A stretch of DNA of 64,000 nt from Pararhodobacter aggregans (GTDB lineage: Bacteria; Pseudomonadota; Alphaproteobacteria; Rhodobacterales; Rhodobacteraceae). Of this stretch, positions 50,595 to 61,979 are shown one piece after another. Under the pieces are notes generated by a model. That model had not been told where the DNA came from. It did not search any database and saw nothing but the letters and a program-made list of their open reading frames with translations. The DNA lies in the NCBI RefSeq assembly GCF_003075525.1, contig NZ_QDDR01000008.1:186001-250000 (forward strand). The letters run 5' to 3'. Numbering within the stretch: position 1 is the first letter of the stretch; each line of letters opens with the position of its first letter. The position numbers and the translations under genes were made by a program.

Positions 50595-50864
50595 ATGGCT
50601 CACAAAAAAGCAGGCGGTTCGTCCCGCAACGGCCGCGACTCGGCCGGTCGCCGTCTCGGCGTGAAGATCTATGGCGGTCAGGTCTGCATCGCCGGCAACA
50701 TCATCGTGCGCCAGCGCGGCACCAAGCATTGGGCCGGCGCCGGTGTCGGCATGGGCAAGGATCACACGCTGTTTGCGCTGCAGGATGGCCGCGTGACCTT
50801 CACCAAGGGCCTCAAGGGCCGCAGCTTCGTGTCGATCGTTCCGGTGGCCGAGGCCGCCGAGTAA
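50595..50864 (+). CDS. rpmA: 50S ribosomal protein L27
   Basis: L27 reaches into the peptidyl-transferase centre and stabilises tRNA there. The 89-residue protein begins [21 protein letters not shown] after the initiator Met, with the usual [17 protein letters not shown] and [14 protein letters not shown] blocks. The start codon follows the rplU stop by six bases, so the two are expressed together. A strong terminator follows at 50893. Confidence 0.98.
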   Translation: MAHKKAGGSSRNGRDSAGRRLGVKIYGGQVCIAGNIIVRQRGTKHWAGAGVGMGKDHTLFALQDGRVTFTKGLKGRSFVSIVPVAEAAE

Positions 50865-50892
50865 CTCAGTAGATACAATCGACTGATACTCC

Positions 50893-50928
50893 GGGGGCCG
50901 ACAGGAAACTGCCGGCCCCCTCGCTTTT
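50893..50928 (+). terminator. Intrinsic terminator of rplU-rpmA
   Basis: GGGGGCCG (50893-50900) pairs with CGGCCCCC (50913-50920) around a 12-base loop and is followed by TCGCTTTTG. It separates rpmA from the GNAT gene. Confidence 0.8.
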
Positions 50929-50953
50929 GTTCTTCCCCTGTCCGAGTCGCGTC

Positions 50954-51511
50954 ATGAACGCCCGTCCGAGTCTCGCCGCGCTGCCGCGCGCACCCCAAAC
51001 CACCATCGAGGCCGGCAGCCTGCTGCTGCGCCCGCTGACCCCGGCCGACGTGCCGGCGCTGGCGCGTCACGTCGGCGATGTCCGGGTGGCGCAGGGCACG
51101 CGCTCGATCCCGCATCCCTTGCCCGAGGGGGCGGCCGAGGCCTTTGTCGCCACGGCCCTCGCGCCCGGCCGGGACGAGGATGTCTGGGCCATCGACGGCA
51201 CCCCCGGCGGCAGCGATCCGCTGGTGGGGGTCGTCTCGCTCAAGGCGCTCGACCGCAAGCAGAGCCAGATCGGCTATTGGGTGGCGCCGGCCTTCTGGCA
51301 CACCGGCATCGCTTCGGCGGCGGTGCGGGCGCTGCTCGATGCCAATCCGCATGCCAATTGCACGGTCTTCGCCGAGGTGTTTCAGGACAATCCCGTCTCG
51401 GCGCGGATCCTGACCAATGCCGGGTTCGAATATATCGGCGATGCCGAGGCCTGGTCGGTCGCCCGGGCTGGCGCCGTGCCAACCTGGACCTATCTGCGCA
51501 AGATGGCCTGA
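50954..51511 (+). CDS. GNAT family N-acetyltransferase (RimJ/RimL type)
   Basis: A 185-residue acetyltransferase of the RimJ/RimL/Acetyltransf_3 group. The start strand is AGSLLLRPLTPADVPALARHV, the acetyl-CoA region is QIGYWVAPAFWHTGIASAAVRALL (about residues 98-121), and VFQDNPVSARILTNAGFEYIG follows as usual. The substrate (a protein N-terminus, or a metabolite) cannot be determined. It sits between rpmA and obgE on the same strand, a position often held by a GNAT gene in Rhodobacteraceae. ATG at 50954 is chosen over a TTG 27 bases upstream. Confidence 0.88.
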   Translation: MNARPSLAALPRAPQTTIEAGSLLLRPLTPADVPALARHVGDVRVAQGTRSIPHPLPEGAAEAFVATALAPGRDEDVWAIDGTPGGSDPLVGVVSLKALDRKQSQIGYWVAPAFWHTGIASAAVRALLDANPHANCTVFAEVFQDNPVSARILTNAGFEYIGDAEAWSVARAGAVPTWTYLRKMA

Positions 51512-53763
<2,252 letters not shown>

Positions 53764-53772
53764 GAGGGGCAG

Positions 53773-55035
53773 ATGGACGGCATGGATATCGCCACGCTGA
53801 TGGAAGGTCTCGGCGCGCGCGCCCGCGAGGCTTCGGCCGAGCTGGCCTTCGCCCCGCCGCAAGCCAAGGAAGCGGCGCTGCTGGCTGCGGCCGAGGCGGT
53901 CGAGGCCTCGCTGCCGCAGATCCTCGAGGCCAATGCCAGGGACATGGCCTTCGGCCGCGACAAGGGCCTCAGCGACGCCATGCTCGACCGGCTGAAGCTC
54001 GATGCCTCGCGCGTCGCGGGCATCGTCGCGGGGCTGCGCGCGGTGGCGGCGCAGGAGGATCCGGTGGGCGCGGTCGTCGCCGAATGGGACATGCCGAGCG
54101 GGCTGCATATCCGCCGGGTCCGCACGCCTTTGGGCGTGATCGGCGTGATCTATGAAAGCCGCCCCAATGTGACAGCGGATGCTGCCGCGCTGTGCCTCAA
54201 ATCCGGCAATGCAGTGATCCTGCGCGGCGGGTCCGAGAGCTATCATTCCTCGCAGGCGCTGCTGGCCTGCATGGTCGCGGGGTTGAAAGCCGCGGGCCTG
54301 CCCGAAGGCGCGATCCAGATGGTGCCGACCCGCGACCGGGCGGCGGTGTCCGAGATGCTGCGCATGGTCAAGTACATCGACGTGATCGTGCCCCGGGGTG
54401 GCAAGGGGCTGGTCGGCCTCGTGCAGGCCGAGGCCCGGGTGCCGGTCTTCGCCCATCTGGAGGGGATCTGCCACATCTACGCCGATGGCGAGGCCGATCT
54501 GGATAAAGCCCGCCGCGTGGTCCTGAACGCCAAGACCCGGCGCACCGGCATCTGCGGCTCGGCCGAATGCCTGCTGATTGACCGGGCCTTCTATGCCAGG
54601 CATGGCGGGGTGCTGATCGAGGATCTGCTGAAGGCGGGTGTCGAGGTGCGGACCGAAGGCGAATTGCTCAGCATTCCCGGTACGATAGAGGCCAAAGCTG
54701 ACGATTTCGGCCGCGAGTTCCTGGACATGATTATCGCCGCCAGGCTGGTCGATGGGGTGGACGGGGCGATCGCCCATATCCGCCGCTACGGCAGCCAGCA
54801 CACCGAGTCGATTCTGACGGAAAATCAAGCGACTGCGGACCGTTTCTTCCAGCGGCTGGACAGCGCGATCCTGATGCACAACGCGTCCACGCAATTCGCC
54901 GATGGCGGGGAGTTCGGCATGGGCGCCGAAATCGGCATCGCCACCGGCAAGATGCATGCCCGCGGCCCGGTGGGCGCCGAGCAGCTGACCAGCTTCAAAT
55001 ATCTGGTGACCGGCGAGGGCACGATCAGAGGCTGA
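53773..55035 (+). CDS. proA: Gamma-glutamyl phosphate reductase
   Basis: Reduces gamma-glutamyl phosphate with NADPH to glutamate-5-semialdehyde. The 420-residue protein is an aldehyde-dehydrogenase-fold enzyme with the nucleotide segment [18 protein letters not shown] (about residues 142-159) and the catalytic Cys in [15 protein letters not shown] (about residue 260). ATG at 53773 follows AGGAGGGGCAG; an alternative ATG three codons later is possible. It ends 11 bases inside the convergent chpT gene. Confidence 0.97.
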   Translation: MDGMDIATLMEGLGARAREASAELAFAPPQAKEAALLAAAEAVEASLPQILEANARDMAFGRDKGLSDAMLDRLKLDASRVAGIVAGLRAVAAQEDPVGAVVAEWDMPSGLHIRRVRTPLGVIGVIYESRPNVTADAAALCLKSGNAVILRGGSESYHSSQALLACMVAGLKAAGLPEGAIQMVPTRDRAAVSEMLRMVKYIDVIVPRGGKGLVGLVQAEARVPVFAHLEGICHIYADGEADLDKARRVVLNAKTRRTGICGSAECLLIDRAFYARHGGVLIEDLLKAGVEVRTEGELLSIPGTIEAKADDFGREFLDMIIAARLVDGVDGAIAHIRRYGSQHTESILTENQATADRFFQRLDSAILMHNASTQFADGGEFGMGAEIGIATGKMHARGPVGAEQLTSFKYLVTGEGTIRG

Positions 55036-55588
55036 TCGCGATCCCGCCGTCGTCCCGGGTGACCTCGACGGCGCCGCCTTCGGCCAGCAGCGCGAAATGC
55101 ACCGTGGCGGCCGCCGGGGCCTCGGGCGGGGTGCCGGTGGCCAGCGCCTCCCACAGGTCGGGGTCCAGCTTCATCCGCGCGGCCCGGGCGCTGACGCGCT
55201 GACCGGTGACCTGCGCCGTGCCGCCCCAGGGCAGCGCCGTTTCCAGGCAGAGCGCGGCCAGGGCCAGCCGTTTCGCCTGCACGCGGGGCAGGGGTCCGCG
55301 CAGCCCGCATTCGACCGTCAGGCGGCCGTTCAGCGACAGCGCCTGCAAGGCCTCGGCCAGATCCTCGGCCTTCGCCTCCTGCCCCGGATGCGCCGCGCCG
55401 AAGGCCAGCCGGTAAAGCCGGACCCGGGCCTGCGCCGCCGCCACCGCCTGTTCGATCAGGGCCAGCTCGTCCGAGCCCTCGTGCAGCATTTTCAGCAGCT
55501 CGACCCCGTTGCCGATCGCGCCAAGAGGGCTTACCAGATCATGGCAAAGCCGCGAGCCGACCAGCGCGGCGAGATCGGGCGCGCTCAT
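55025..55588 (-). CDS. chpT: ChpT-type histidine phosphotransferase
   Basis: A 187-residue phosphotransferase that, in Caulobacter, passes phosphate from the kinase CckA to CtrA and CpdR and so controls the cell cycle and, in Rhodobacteraceae, motility and gene-transfer agents. The phosphorylated His is at residue 16 in [21 protein letters not shown], the family's HDLxSPL pattern. The C-terminal half is a degenerate ATPase-like domain, with [17 protein letters not shown] start at [10 protein letters not shown]. It overlaps proA by 11 bases and is convergent with it. Assigned by the His motif and length. Confidence 0.9.
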   Translation of the reverse strand: MSAPDLAALVGSRLCHDLVSPLGAIGNGVELLKMLHEGSDELALIEQAVAAAQARVRLYRLAFGAAHPGQEAKAEDLAEALQALSLNGRLTVECGLRGPLPRVQAKRLALAALCLETALPWGGTAQVTGQRVSARAARMKLDPDLWEALATGTPPEAPAAATVHFALLAEGGAVEVTRDDGGIAISL

Positions 55589-55634
55589 GCGCCCGCCTCG
55601 ACGGTCTGGCCGGCCCCTGCACAGGAGCGATCCC

Positions 55635-55808
55635 ATGGCCCAGCTGCTGGAGCCCGGCATGTTTGTCCGCCACCCGACCCAGCCCGATTGGGGCCTTGGG
55701 CAGGTTCAATCCGTGGTGGGCGACCGCGTGACGGTGAATTTCGAAGAAGCAGGGAAGGTCGTGGTGGATACACGGGTCATCAATCTCGATTGGGTGCCGG
55801 GGCTTTAG
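55635..55808 (+). CDS. DUF3553 domain protein
   Basis: A 57-residue protein beginning MAQLLEPGMFVRHPTQPDWGLG, the DUF3553 pattern, with later VTVNFEEAGKVVVDTRVINLDWV. It resembles the small SH3-like modules found at the ends of UvrD-type helicases and CarD-like proteins, which may bind RNA polymerase or DNA. The start is fixed by AGGAGCGATCCC upstream. It is divergent from chpT, and olsB follows 73 bases later. Function unknown. Confidence 0.85.
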   Translation: MAQLLEPGMFVRHPTQPDWGLGQVQSVVGDRVTVNFEEAGKVVVDTRVINLDWVPGL

Positions 55809-55881
55809 CCGGGAAATCCGGCCGAGCCTAGGACCGAAGCCCGCCCCAAGTCAACGGCACCCCGGGAGGGGAGGAACAGCG

Positions 55882-56691
55882 ATGAATGATGTACAACGCC
55901 CCGCCGCCGCCCCGCGCGAGATCGCCTATGAGGTGCGTCTGGCGCAGGACGAGCGCGACCTCAAGGCGGCGCAGCGGCTGCGCTACGCGGTCTTTGTCGA
56001 GGAGTTGGGCGCGCGCTGCGAAGGGGCCGATCACACCGCCCGGCTGGAGCGGGACGCGCTGGACCCGCATTTCGACCATCTGCTGCTCATTGACCGCAAC
56101 GCCGATCCCGAGACGCTGGACCATGTGGTCGGCGTCTATCGCCTGTTGCCGCAGGACCGGGCCGCGGCGCTGGGGCGGTTCTATTCCGATGCCGAATACG
56201 ACCTCGCGCCCCTCAGGGCTTCGGGTCGCAAGCTGGTCGAGCTGGGGCGCAGCTGCGTGCATCCCGCCCATCGACGCGGCGCTTCGATGCTGCTCATGTG
56301 GAACGGGCTGGCCGAATACGTGATCGCCCGCGGGATCGAGATCATGTTCGGTGTGGCCTCGTTCCACGGCGCCGATCCCGCGCCCCATGCCGAGGCGCTG
56401 AGCTGGCTCAACGCCCATCATCTGGCGCCCGAGGCCCTGCGTGTCACCGTCCGTCCCGGCCCTCAGGTGCAACGGATGGATCTGATCGACCCCGCGGCAC
56501 TGGACCGGGCCCGGGCGCTGGCCGCCATTCCGCCCCTGATCCGCGCCTATCTGCGGCTGGGCGGGTTCGTGGGGCAGGGCGCCTTCATCGACCATGATTT
56601 CAACACCACGGATGTGTGCCTGATCATGGACACCTCCACCATGTCCGAGCGAGCCGTTGACTTCTACACCCGCAAAACCCCTCGCGGCTGA
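55882..56691 (+). CDS. olsB: L-ornithine N-alpha-acyltransferase
   Basis: Transfers a 3-hydroxyacyl group from acyl-carrier protein to ornithine, the first step of ornithine-lipid synthesis. The 269-residue GNAT-fold protein has the OlsB blocks EVRLAQDERDLKAAQRLRYAVFVEELGA, DHLLLIDRN, GRKLVELGRSCVHPAHRRG and FGVASFHGADPAPHAEALSW. It overlaps olsA by 35 bases, so both are expressed together, matching the olsBA operon. Ornithine lipids replace phospholipids under phosphate limitation in Rhodobacteraceae. No Pho box was noticed upstream. Confidence 0.94.
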   Translation: MNDVQRPAAAPREIAYEVRLAQDERDLKAAQRLRYAVFVEELGARCEGADHTARLERDALDPHFDHLLLIDRNADPETLDHVVGVYRLLPQDRAAALGRFYSDAEYDLAPLRASGRKLVELGRSCVHPAHRRGASMLLMWNGLAEYVIARGIEIMFGVASFHGADPAPHAEALSWLNAHHLAPEALRVTVRPGPQVQRMDLIDPAALDRARALAAIPPLIRAYLRLGGFVGQGAFIDHDFNTTDVCLIMDTSTMSERAVDFYTRKTPRG

Positions 56692-57553
56692 AACGCCCGC
56701 TCCCCGCGATCCCACCTGGGTCTCGCCCGATGGCGATCCGCCGCCGGTCAGGATCGGGCCGCTGGGCTGGCTGGTGCTGGCGCTGCGGCTGCCGGTTCTG
56801 GGGCTGGTGGTCTTCGGCGGGCTGGCGCTGCATCTGACGCTCCGGCTGCTGGAGCGCCCGCTGTTCGGGCTCAAGCGGCCGGTCACGCCCTTCGTCACGC
56901 AGGCGGTCTGCCGGGCGGCATTTCTGGTGCTGGGGATCGGCTTTCGCACCCGGGGCCGGCCGATGCAGGGCCGCGGCGCGGTGGTCGCCAACCATGTGAG
57001 CTGGCTCGATATCTTCGCCATGAACGCGCCGCAGCGGATCTACTTCGTGGCCAAGAACGAGGTGGCGGGCTGGCCCGGGATCGGCTGGCTGGCCAAGGCC
57101 ACCGGCACCGTCTTCATCCGCCGCGACCCGCGCGAGGCGAAGGCGCAGAAGCTGGTGTTCGAGGCGCGGCTCAGGGCCGGGCATCACCTGTGCTTCTTTC
57201 CCGAGGGCACCAGTTCCGACGGGCTCAGGATCCTGCCCTTCAAGCCCACGCTCTTTGCCGCCTTCTTCGATCCCGATCTGGCGGGGCTCCTGTCCATTCA
57301 GCCGGTGACGCTGGTCTATACCGGCCCGCCGGGGCGCGACCCGCGCTTTTACGCCTGGTGGGGGACGCTGGGCTTCGGCGGGCATCTGGTGCGGGTGCTG
57401 GCGCAGATCCGTCAGGGCCAGGTCGAGGTGGTCTATCACCCGCCGATCCCGGTGGCCGAAACGCCCAGCCGCAAGGCCATGGCCAGCCGGTGCGAGGCGG
57501 CGGTGAAAGCGGGGCTGATCGCGGGACTGCCCGAGGGCAGCCTCAGGGATTAG
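56657..57553 (+). CDS. olsA: Lyso-ornithine lipid O-acyltransferase
   Basis: Acylates lyso-ornithine lipid to complete ornithine lipid; some homologs also make phosphatidic acid. The 298-residue PlsC-type protein has an N-terminal membrane helix (about residues 35-60, LGWLVLALRLPVLGLVVFGG), the catalytic block NHVSWLD (HX4D) near residue 112, and FFPEGTSSDG (about 175) for substrate binding. The start is a TTG inside olsB, supported by GAGCGAG. It ends four bases before the convergent pgl gene. Confidence 0.92.
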   Translation: MTSTPAKPLAAETPAPRDPTWVSPDGDPPPVRIGPLGWLVLALRLPVLGLVVFGGLALHLTLRLLERPLFGLKRPVTPFVTQAVCRAAFLVLGIGFRTRGRPMQGRGAVVANHVSWLDIFAMNAPQRIYFVAKNEVAGWPGIGWLAKATGTVFIRRDPREAKAQKLVFEARLRAGHHLCFFPEGTSSDGLRILPFKPTLFAAFFDPDLAGLLSIQPVTLVYTGPPGRDPRFYAWWGTLGFGGHLVRVLAQIRQGQVEVVYHPPIPVAETPSRKAMASRCEAAVKAGLIAGLPEGSLRD

Positions 57554-57556
57554 GTC

Positions 57557-58228
57557 TCAGGGCGCCCAGTGAACGCTGGCCTTGGACAGGAGCGCGTTGA
57601 TCGGCGCTTCGGTCGGCGAGAGTTTCTGCGCGCGTTCCAGCGCCTCGCGCTTCTCGGCGCCGACGATCAGAACATGCAGGGCGAAGGCGCCTTTCAGCAC
57701 CCGCGCGCTCATCGTCACCCGGGGTTCGGGCGCATCGGGGGCGGTGATCGGCACGATGACCGGCGCGTCATTGGCAAGCGCCAGGGCCAGTTCCGGCGCG
57801 CCCGGGAACATGGAGGCGGTGTGCATGTCGGCGCCCATGCCGACCAGCGCCACGTCGATGGGCAAGAGCGGCTCAAGATCGGCGGCGGTCAGCGCCGCGC
57901 CCTCTGCCGGCGGCAGGTCGCGCCAGAGGGGCAGCAGATGCGCCGCCGAGGCCTTGCCGCGCAGAAGCCGGGCGCGGAGTTGCCCGGCGTTCGAGCGGGG
58001 GTGATCCTCGGGCAGCCAGCGCTCGTCGCCGGGCACCACATCCACCCGGTCCCAGTCGATGTCCACCGCCGAGAGCATGTCGAAGACCGGCCCCGGCGTG
58101 GTGCCGCCCGGCACCGCAAACAGCGCCCGGTCGCGCCTGAGCAGCGCCTCGCGCAGGTCGCGCGACAGGATGCGGGCCAGGGACAGCATCATCATGTCGG
58201 CGTCGGAATATTCGATAAAGTCCATCAA
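57557..58228 (-). CDS. pgl: 6-phosphogluconolactonase
   Basis: Hydrolyses 6-phosphogluconolactone to 6-phosphogluconate after Zwf. The 223-residue DevB-type protein has the family blocks FAVPGGTTPGPVFDMLS (about residues 36-52), VDVVPGDERWLPEDHPRSNAG (about 57-77) and DVALVGMGADMHTASMFPG (about 124-142). The ATG overlaps the zwf stop (ATGA), so the two are translationally coupled. It converges on olsA. Together with zwf it feeds the Entner-Doudoroff and pentose-phosphate routes. Confidence 0.94.
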   Translation of the reverse strand: MMDFIEYSDADMMMLSLARILSRDLREALLRRDRALFAVPGGTTPGPVFDMLSAVDIDWDRVDVVPGDERWLPEDHPRSNAGQLRARLLRGKASAAHLLPLWRDLPPAEGAALTAADLEPLLPIDVALVGMGADMHTASMFPGAPELALALANDAPVIVPITAPDAPEPRVTMSARVLKGAFALHVLIVGAEKREALERAQKLSPTEAPINALLSKASVHWAP

Positions 58229-59673
58229 CGGATCTCGCGCCAGCTTCGTTGGTCCAGATGGATCAACTTAAGCGCTTCATCCGGTCCCGACGAGCCCGGG
58301 TCGTAAGCAAAGGGCCGGTCAGCGAATTTTTGCCAGTGGGCGATGATCGGATCGGTCCAGGCCCAGGCGGCCTCGACCTCGTCGCCGCGCATGAACAGCG
58401 TCTGGTTGCCGCGGATCACGTCCATGATGAGCCGCTCATAGGCATCGGGAATATGCATGTCGTCGCCCAGAGCCTCGGCAAAGGACATGTCGAGTGCCAC
58501 GTCCTTCAGACGCATGCCGCCGGGGCCGGGTTCCTTGATCATCACCTTCAGCGTCATGCCCTCGTCCGGTTGCAGGCGGATGACCAGCATGTTGGCCTTC
58601 CAGGGCGCATCCTCGCCGAAGATCGAATGCGGCGGGTCGCGGAAGATCACGGCGATTTCCGAGGCGCGGGACCGCAGCCGCTTGCCGGTGCGCAGGTAGA
58701 AAGGCGTGCCCTTCCAGCGCCAGCTGGAGATGCCGACCTTGAGCGCGACATAGCTTTCGGTGGTCGAGGCGGGGTTCTCCACCTCGTCCCGATACGAGGG
58801 GGTCGCCGCCCCGCCGCCGTATTGGCCGCGCACCACATGCTGCGGCTCGACCGGGTCCAGCGCGTGAATGACCTTCAGCTTTTCGTCCCGCACCGCGTCG
58901 GGTTCGAACTTGTGCGGCGGCTCCATGGCGATCAGGCACAGAAGCTGCATCAGGTGGTTCTGCACCATGTCCCGCATGGCGCCCGATTTGTCGTAATAGG
59001 GGCCGCGGCCGCCGACGCCCACGGTTTCCGCCACAGTGATCTGCACATGGTCGACGAACCGCGCGTTCCACAGCGGCTCGAACAGGATATTGCCGAAGCG
59101 GACCGCCATCAGGTTCTGGACGGTCTCCTTGCCCAGATAATGGTCGATCCGGTAGATCTGCGTCTCGGTGAAATGCGCGGCGAGCGTCTGGTTCAGCGCG
59201 CGCGCCGTCTCCAGATCGTTGCCGAAGGGCTTTTCCACCACGATCCGCGTCTCGGGCGTGACCATGCCATATTTGCCAAGGCCCGCCGCCAGCGGGCCGA
59301 ACAGCGAGGGTCCGACCGAGAAATAGAAGGCCCGCACCACGCCGTCGCGGAGTTTTGCGGCCAGTTCCGCCCAGCCCTCATCGCCGGTGGCCTCGACCGC
59401 GACGTAATCGAGCCGGTCCAGGAAATCGGCGCGCGCGGCGGGCTCGGGCGCCTTGTCGCCCATGAATTCGTCAAAGGCCTCGGACACCATCTGGCGGAAG
59501 TCCGCGGCCGATTGCTCGGTCCGTGCGGCGCCGATGATGCGGGCTTCGGGCGGCATCTGCCCCTCGGCAAAGCGCTGCCAGAGGGCGGGCAGGATCTTGC
59601 GACGGGCCAGGTCGCCGGTGGCGCCGAACACCACCAGATCGAAGGGATCGACGGGAATGACGCGGGCGACCAT
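58225..59673 (-). CDS. zwf: Glucose-6-phosphate 1-dehydrogenase
   Basis: Oxidises glucose 6-phosphate to the lactone with NADP+ (or NAD+). The 482-residue protein has the nucleotide loop VVFGATGDLARRKILPALW (about residues 13-31), the substrate signature RIDHYLGKETVQNLMAVRF with the catalytic His-Lys, and EKPFGNDLETARALN. It is the first gene of zwf-pgl. A palindrome resembling a LacI-family operator lies just upstream, so sugar-responsive repression is plausible. pgi sits nearby on the other strand. Confidence 0.96.
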   Translation of the reverse strand: MVARVIPVDPFDLVVFGATGDLARRKILPALWQRFAEGQMPPEARIIGAARTEQSAADFRQMVSEAFDEFMGDKAPEPAARADFLDRLDYVAVEATGDEGWAELAAKLRDGVVRAFYFSVGPSLFGPLAAGLGKYGMVTPETRIVVEKPFGNDLETARALNQTLAAHFTETQIYRIDHYLGKETVQNLMAVRFGNILFEPLWNARFVDHVQITVAETVGVGGRGPYYDKSGAMRDMVQNHLMQLLCLIAMEPPHKFEPDAVRDEKLKVIHALDPVEPQHVVRGQYGGGAATPSYRDEVENPASTTESYVALKVGISSWRWKGTPFYLRTGKRLRSRASEIAVIFRDPPHSIFGEDAPWKANMLVIRLQPDEGMTLKVMIKEPGPGGMRLKDVALDMSFAEALGDDMHIPDAYERLIMDVIRGNQTLFMRGDEVEAAWAWTDPIIAHWQKFADRPFAYDPGSSGPDEALKLIHLDQRSWREIR

Positions 59674-59690
59674 GCCGGGCTCCTGCGAAT

Positions 59691-59704
59691 TGTTAGCGGT
59701 AACT
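59691..59704. promoter_or_regulatory. LacI-type operator-like palindrome before zwf
   Basis: TGTTAGCGGTAACT, 17 bases upstream of the zwf start codon, has arms TGTTA and TAACT around GCGG. It matches 12 of 14 bases of the TGTTACCGGTAACA type of palindrome bound by LacI-family repressors. The regulator is not in this window. Confidence 0.45.
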
Positions 59705-59780
59705 CGGCGCTTGAATAGGGCGCGCGGGCGGGAAAGTCCAGCCTCGCCGTATCAGGTTAAGGCGGGTTTGACGAACCGGC

Positions 59781-60365
59781 TCAGGCGTCCAGTTCTGTAT
59801 CCCAATAGAGGTAATCCGCCCAGCTTTCATGCAGGTGGTTCGGCGGAAAACGGCGGCCCTTGTCGATCAGCTCGGCCGAGGAGGGCCGGTGCGGCAGGCG
59901 CTGCAGCGACAGGCCGGAATGGCGCAGGCTTTTCGAGCCTTTGCGCAGGTTGCAGGGCGCGCAGGCGGCGACGACATTTTCCCAGCTGGTGACGCCGCCC
60001 ATGGCCCGGGGGACCACGTGGTCGAAGGTCAGGTCATGGCGCGAGCCGCAATACTGGCAGGCGAATTCGTCGCGCAGAAAAAGATTAAAGCGCGTGAAGG
60101 CCACGCGCTTTCGGGGTTTGACGTAGTCTTTCAGCACCACGACGGAGGGTATTCGCATTTCCATCCGCTGGCTGCGCACCGTCTGCTCGTATTCGGCAGC
60201 GATGGTGACCCGGTCCATCCAGACCGCTTTCACCGCCTCCTGCCAGGGCCAGAGCGACAGCGGATAATAGCTGAGCGGCCGGTAATCGGCGTTCAGGACC
60301 AGCGCCGGATATTGCCGCAGCGCCGCGGGTTCGTGCACGAAACTTTGCCTGAAGTCGCCGTCCAT
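59781..60365 (-). CDS. HNH endonuclease family protein
   Basis: A 194-residue protein. The HNH core is in FACQYCGSRHDLTFDHVVPRAMGG (about residues 102-125) and ENVVAACAPCNLRKG, with two CxxC zinc pairs around the catalytic His. Preceding residues include YPALVLNADYRPLSYYPLSLWPW, the typical N-terminus of free-standing HNH proteins in this group. It is not linked to a restriction or mobile system here, so a house-keeping role is likely but unknown. I start at MDGDFRQSF because a longer frame lacks homology; AGGAGAGACGAGGA precedes it. Confidence 0.87.
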   Translation of the reverse strand: MDGDFRQSFVHEPAALRQYPALVLNADYRPLSYYPLSLWPWQEAVKAVWMDRVTIAAEYEQTVRSQRMEMRIPSVVVLKDYVKPRKRVAFTRFNLFLRDEFACQYCGSRHDLTFDHVVPRAMGGVTSWENVVAACAPCNLRKGSKSLRHSGLSLQRLPHRPSSAELIDKGRRFPPNHLHESWADYLYWDTELDA

Positions 60366-60504
60366 TCCTCGTCTCTCCTGGCAGGACCGGCCGAAGCGGA
60401 AGTTGCCCCGACTATATCCGGTGTTGCGCCTCTGACAAGCCCGCGAGATCGGGTGCCGGGCGCAGGATGCCGGTCCTGCATCACAAAGAGGCGACAGTTG
60501 CGCT

Positions 60505-61167
60505 TCAGCGCGGCAATTTATCGTGCAGAAAGCCCAGAGCCAGCGACAGCCCCTCGTTGTCGATGGAATGGCCAAGGCCCTTGCAGACATGGGCATAGGT
60601 CTCGACGCCCGCCTTGGTCAGGGCGTCCGCCGCCTCGGGCAGGGATTGCACCGGCACCATCGGGTCGGAGTCGCCATGGATCAGCAGCACCGGCGGCTTG
60701 GTGACGATCCAGTCGCTCCCGTCCTTTTCCAGCAGCCGGCCCGAAAAGCCGACCACGGCGGCGATGGGCTGGGCCCGGCGGGGCGCGGTGGCGAGGCTCA
60801 TCATCGTCCCCTGCGAGAAGCCGACCAGCGCCAGGGCCGAGGGCGGCAGGCCTTCATCCGCCAGCACCTGATCGATGAAAGCGTCGATATCGGCGCGCGC
60901 CTGTTCGGCCCCGGCCCTCGCGGCCTCTTCCGACGAGCCGTCCAGCCAGGGGATCGGGAACCACTGGAAGCCGAAGGGATTGCCCTGGCAATTCTCGGGC
61001 GCATCGGGGGCGTAGAAGGCGGTGCCCTTCAGATGCGGTGCCAGCGGGTCGGCGAGGCCCAGCAGATCGGCGCCATTCGCCCCATAGCCATGCAGGAAGA
61101 TCACCACCGAGGTCGCGGAGCCCTTCGGCGCCCCCTTGCGGGCGGATTTCAGCGGGCGAGGGGGCAT
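60505..61167 (-). CDS. Alpha/beta hydrolase, carboxylesterase/phospholipase type
   Basis: A 220-residue carboxylesterase-type hydrolase. The oxyanion part is [20 protein letters not shown] (about residues 21-40), the nucleophile Ser in [13 protein letters not shown] (about residue 119), the Asp in [13 protein letters not shown] (about 170) and the His in [12 protein letters not shown]. The family (YpfH/phospholipase-like) cleaves short acyl esters or lyso-lipids. The substrate here is unknown. It starts 11 bases after the stop of the AlkA-like gene on the same strand, so the two may be co-transcribed. Confidence 0.88.
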   Translation of the reverse strand: MPPRPLKSARKGAPKGSATSVVIFLHGYGANGADLLGLADPLAPHLKGTAFYAPDAPENCQGNPFGFQWFPIPWLDGSSEEAARAGAEQARADIDAFIDQVLADEGLPPSALALVGFSQGTMMSLATAPRRAQPIAAVVGFSGRLLEKDGSDWIVTKPPVLLIHGDSDPMVPVQSLPEAADALTKAGVETYAHVCKGLGHSIDNEGLSLALGFLHDKLPR

Positions 61168-61178
61168 GGATCGTCCTT

Positions 61179-61808
61179 TCAGGTAACGCCTTCACGGCTT
61201 TTGGCATGGTGGTAGTAGTGCCAGAGCATCCCCGCGGCAACCGTCCGCCAGGGCGACCAGGCCTCGGCCATGGCGCGCATCGGCTTCTCCTTCGGCCGCT
61301 CGGGCAGATCGAACAGGAGCCGCGCGGCCTCCTGCAGGGCAAGGTCGTTCGGCGCGAAGGTGTCGGCGCGGCCGAGGCTGAACATGACATAGATCTCGGC
61401 CGTCCAGCGGCCGATGCCGGGCACGGCGGTGAGGGTGGCGACGATCGCGTCCTCGGGCGCCTCGCGCAGGGCGTCGAAGTCGATCTCGGCCTCGGCCAGC
61501 GCCTTGATATAGCGGGCTTTCTGGCGGGACAGGCCGTTCGCGCGCAGATGTTCCTCGCTGGCCGCGGCATACTGCGCGGCGCTGACCAGACCGGCGGCCT
61601 GCAGCTTGGCGGCGATGGCGCGGGCCGAGGCGACCGAAACCTGCTGGCTGACGATGGCGCCGACCAGCGCCTCGAACCCGTCGCCGCGACGACGCAAGGG
61701 CGGCGGGCCGCAGAGCGCCAGCGCCCGGGCAAAGGGCGGATGGGCGGCGGCAAGCCATTCGGCGCCCTCGGCCATGCAGGCCTCGCTGTGCAGGATACGC
61801 GGAGTCAT
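61179..61808 (-). CDS. DNA-3-methyladenine glycosylase (AlkA-type, HhH-GPD)
   Basis: A 209-residue base-excision repair glycosylase. The HhH motif with catalytic Asp region is [34 protein letters not shown] (about residues 129-162), where the Asp in PNDLAL is the general base. The helical glycosylase part has [19 protein letters not shown] before it. It lacks AlkA's N-terminal domain and the C-terminal 4Fe-4S Cys ladder of Nth/MutY. I start at MTPRILHSE (61808); a start three codons earlier (61817) is possible. Its gene precedes the esterase on the minus strand. Confidence 0.88.
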   Translation of the reverse strand: MTPRILHSEACMAEGAEWLAAAHPPFARALALCGPPPLRRRGDGFEALVGAIVSQQVSVASARAIAAKLQAAGLVSAAQYAAASEEHLRANGLSRQKARYIKALAEAEIDFDALREAPEDAIVATLTAVPGIGRWTAEIYVMFSLGRADTFAPNDLALQEAARLLFDLPERPKEKPMRAMAEAWSPWRTVAAGMLWHYYHHAKSREGVT

Positions 61809-61979
61809 GCGCGCCATTCTGCACGGGGTCGCGCCCGCCACAAGGCCCGGAAACCGGGCGTCCGGCCTGTTGCTGGAAGACAGCACCGGCGCGGGGAAAA
61901 GACGCCCGGCGCTTTTGCGCTGGGAAACCCGGGCGCATCTTGGCAGAAAGGAGCGAAGCAACCTCTTGGAAGTGTTTTG

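Noticed and set aside
48219-50765. The GT2 frame extended to 848 codons through the rplU leader
   Set aside because: The added N-terminus overlaps rplU and rpmA in antisense and is unlike a glycosyltransferase; the start at 49724 fits the GT2 fold.
59781-60365. HNH endonuclease as evidence of a mobile or defence island
   Set aside because: No methylase, integrase, restriction or intron feature is nearby, and free-standing HNH genes of this type are ordinary chromosomal genes.
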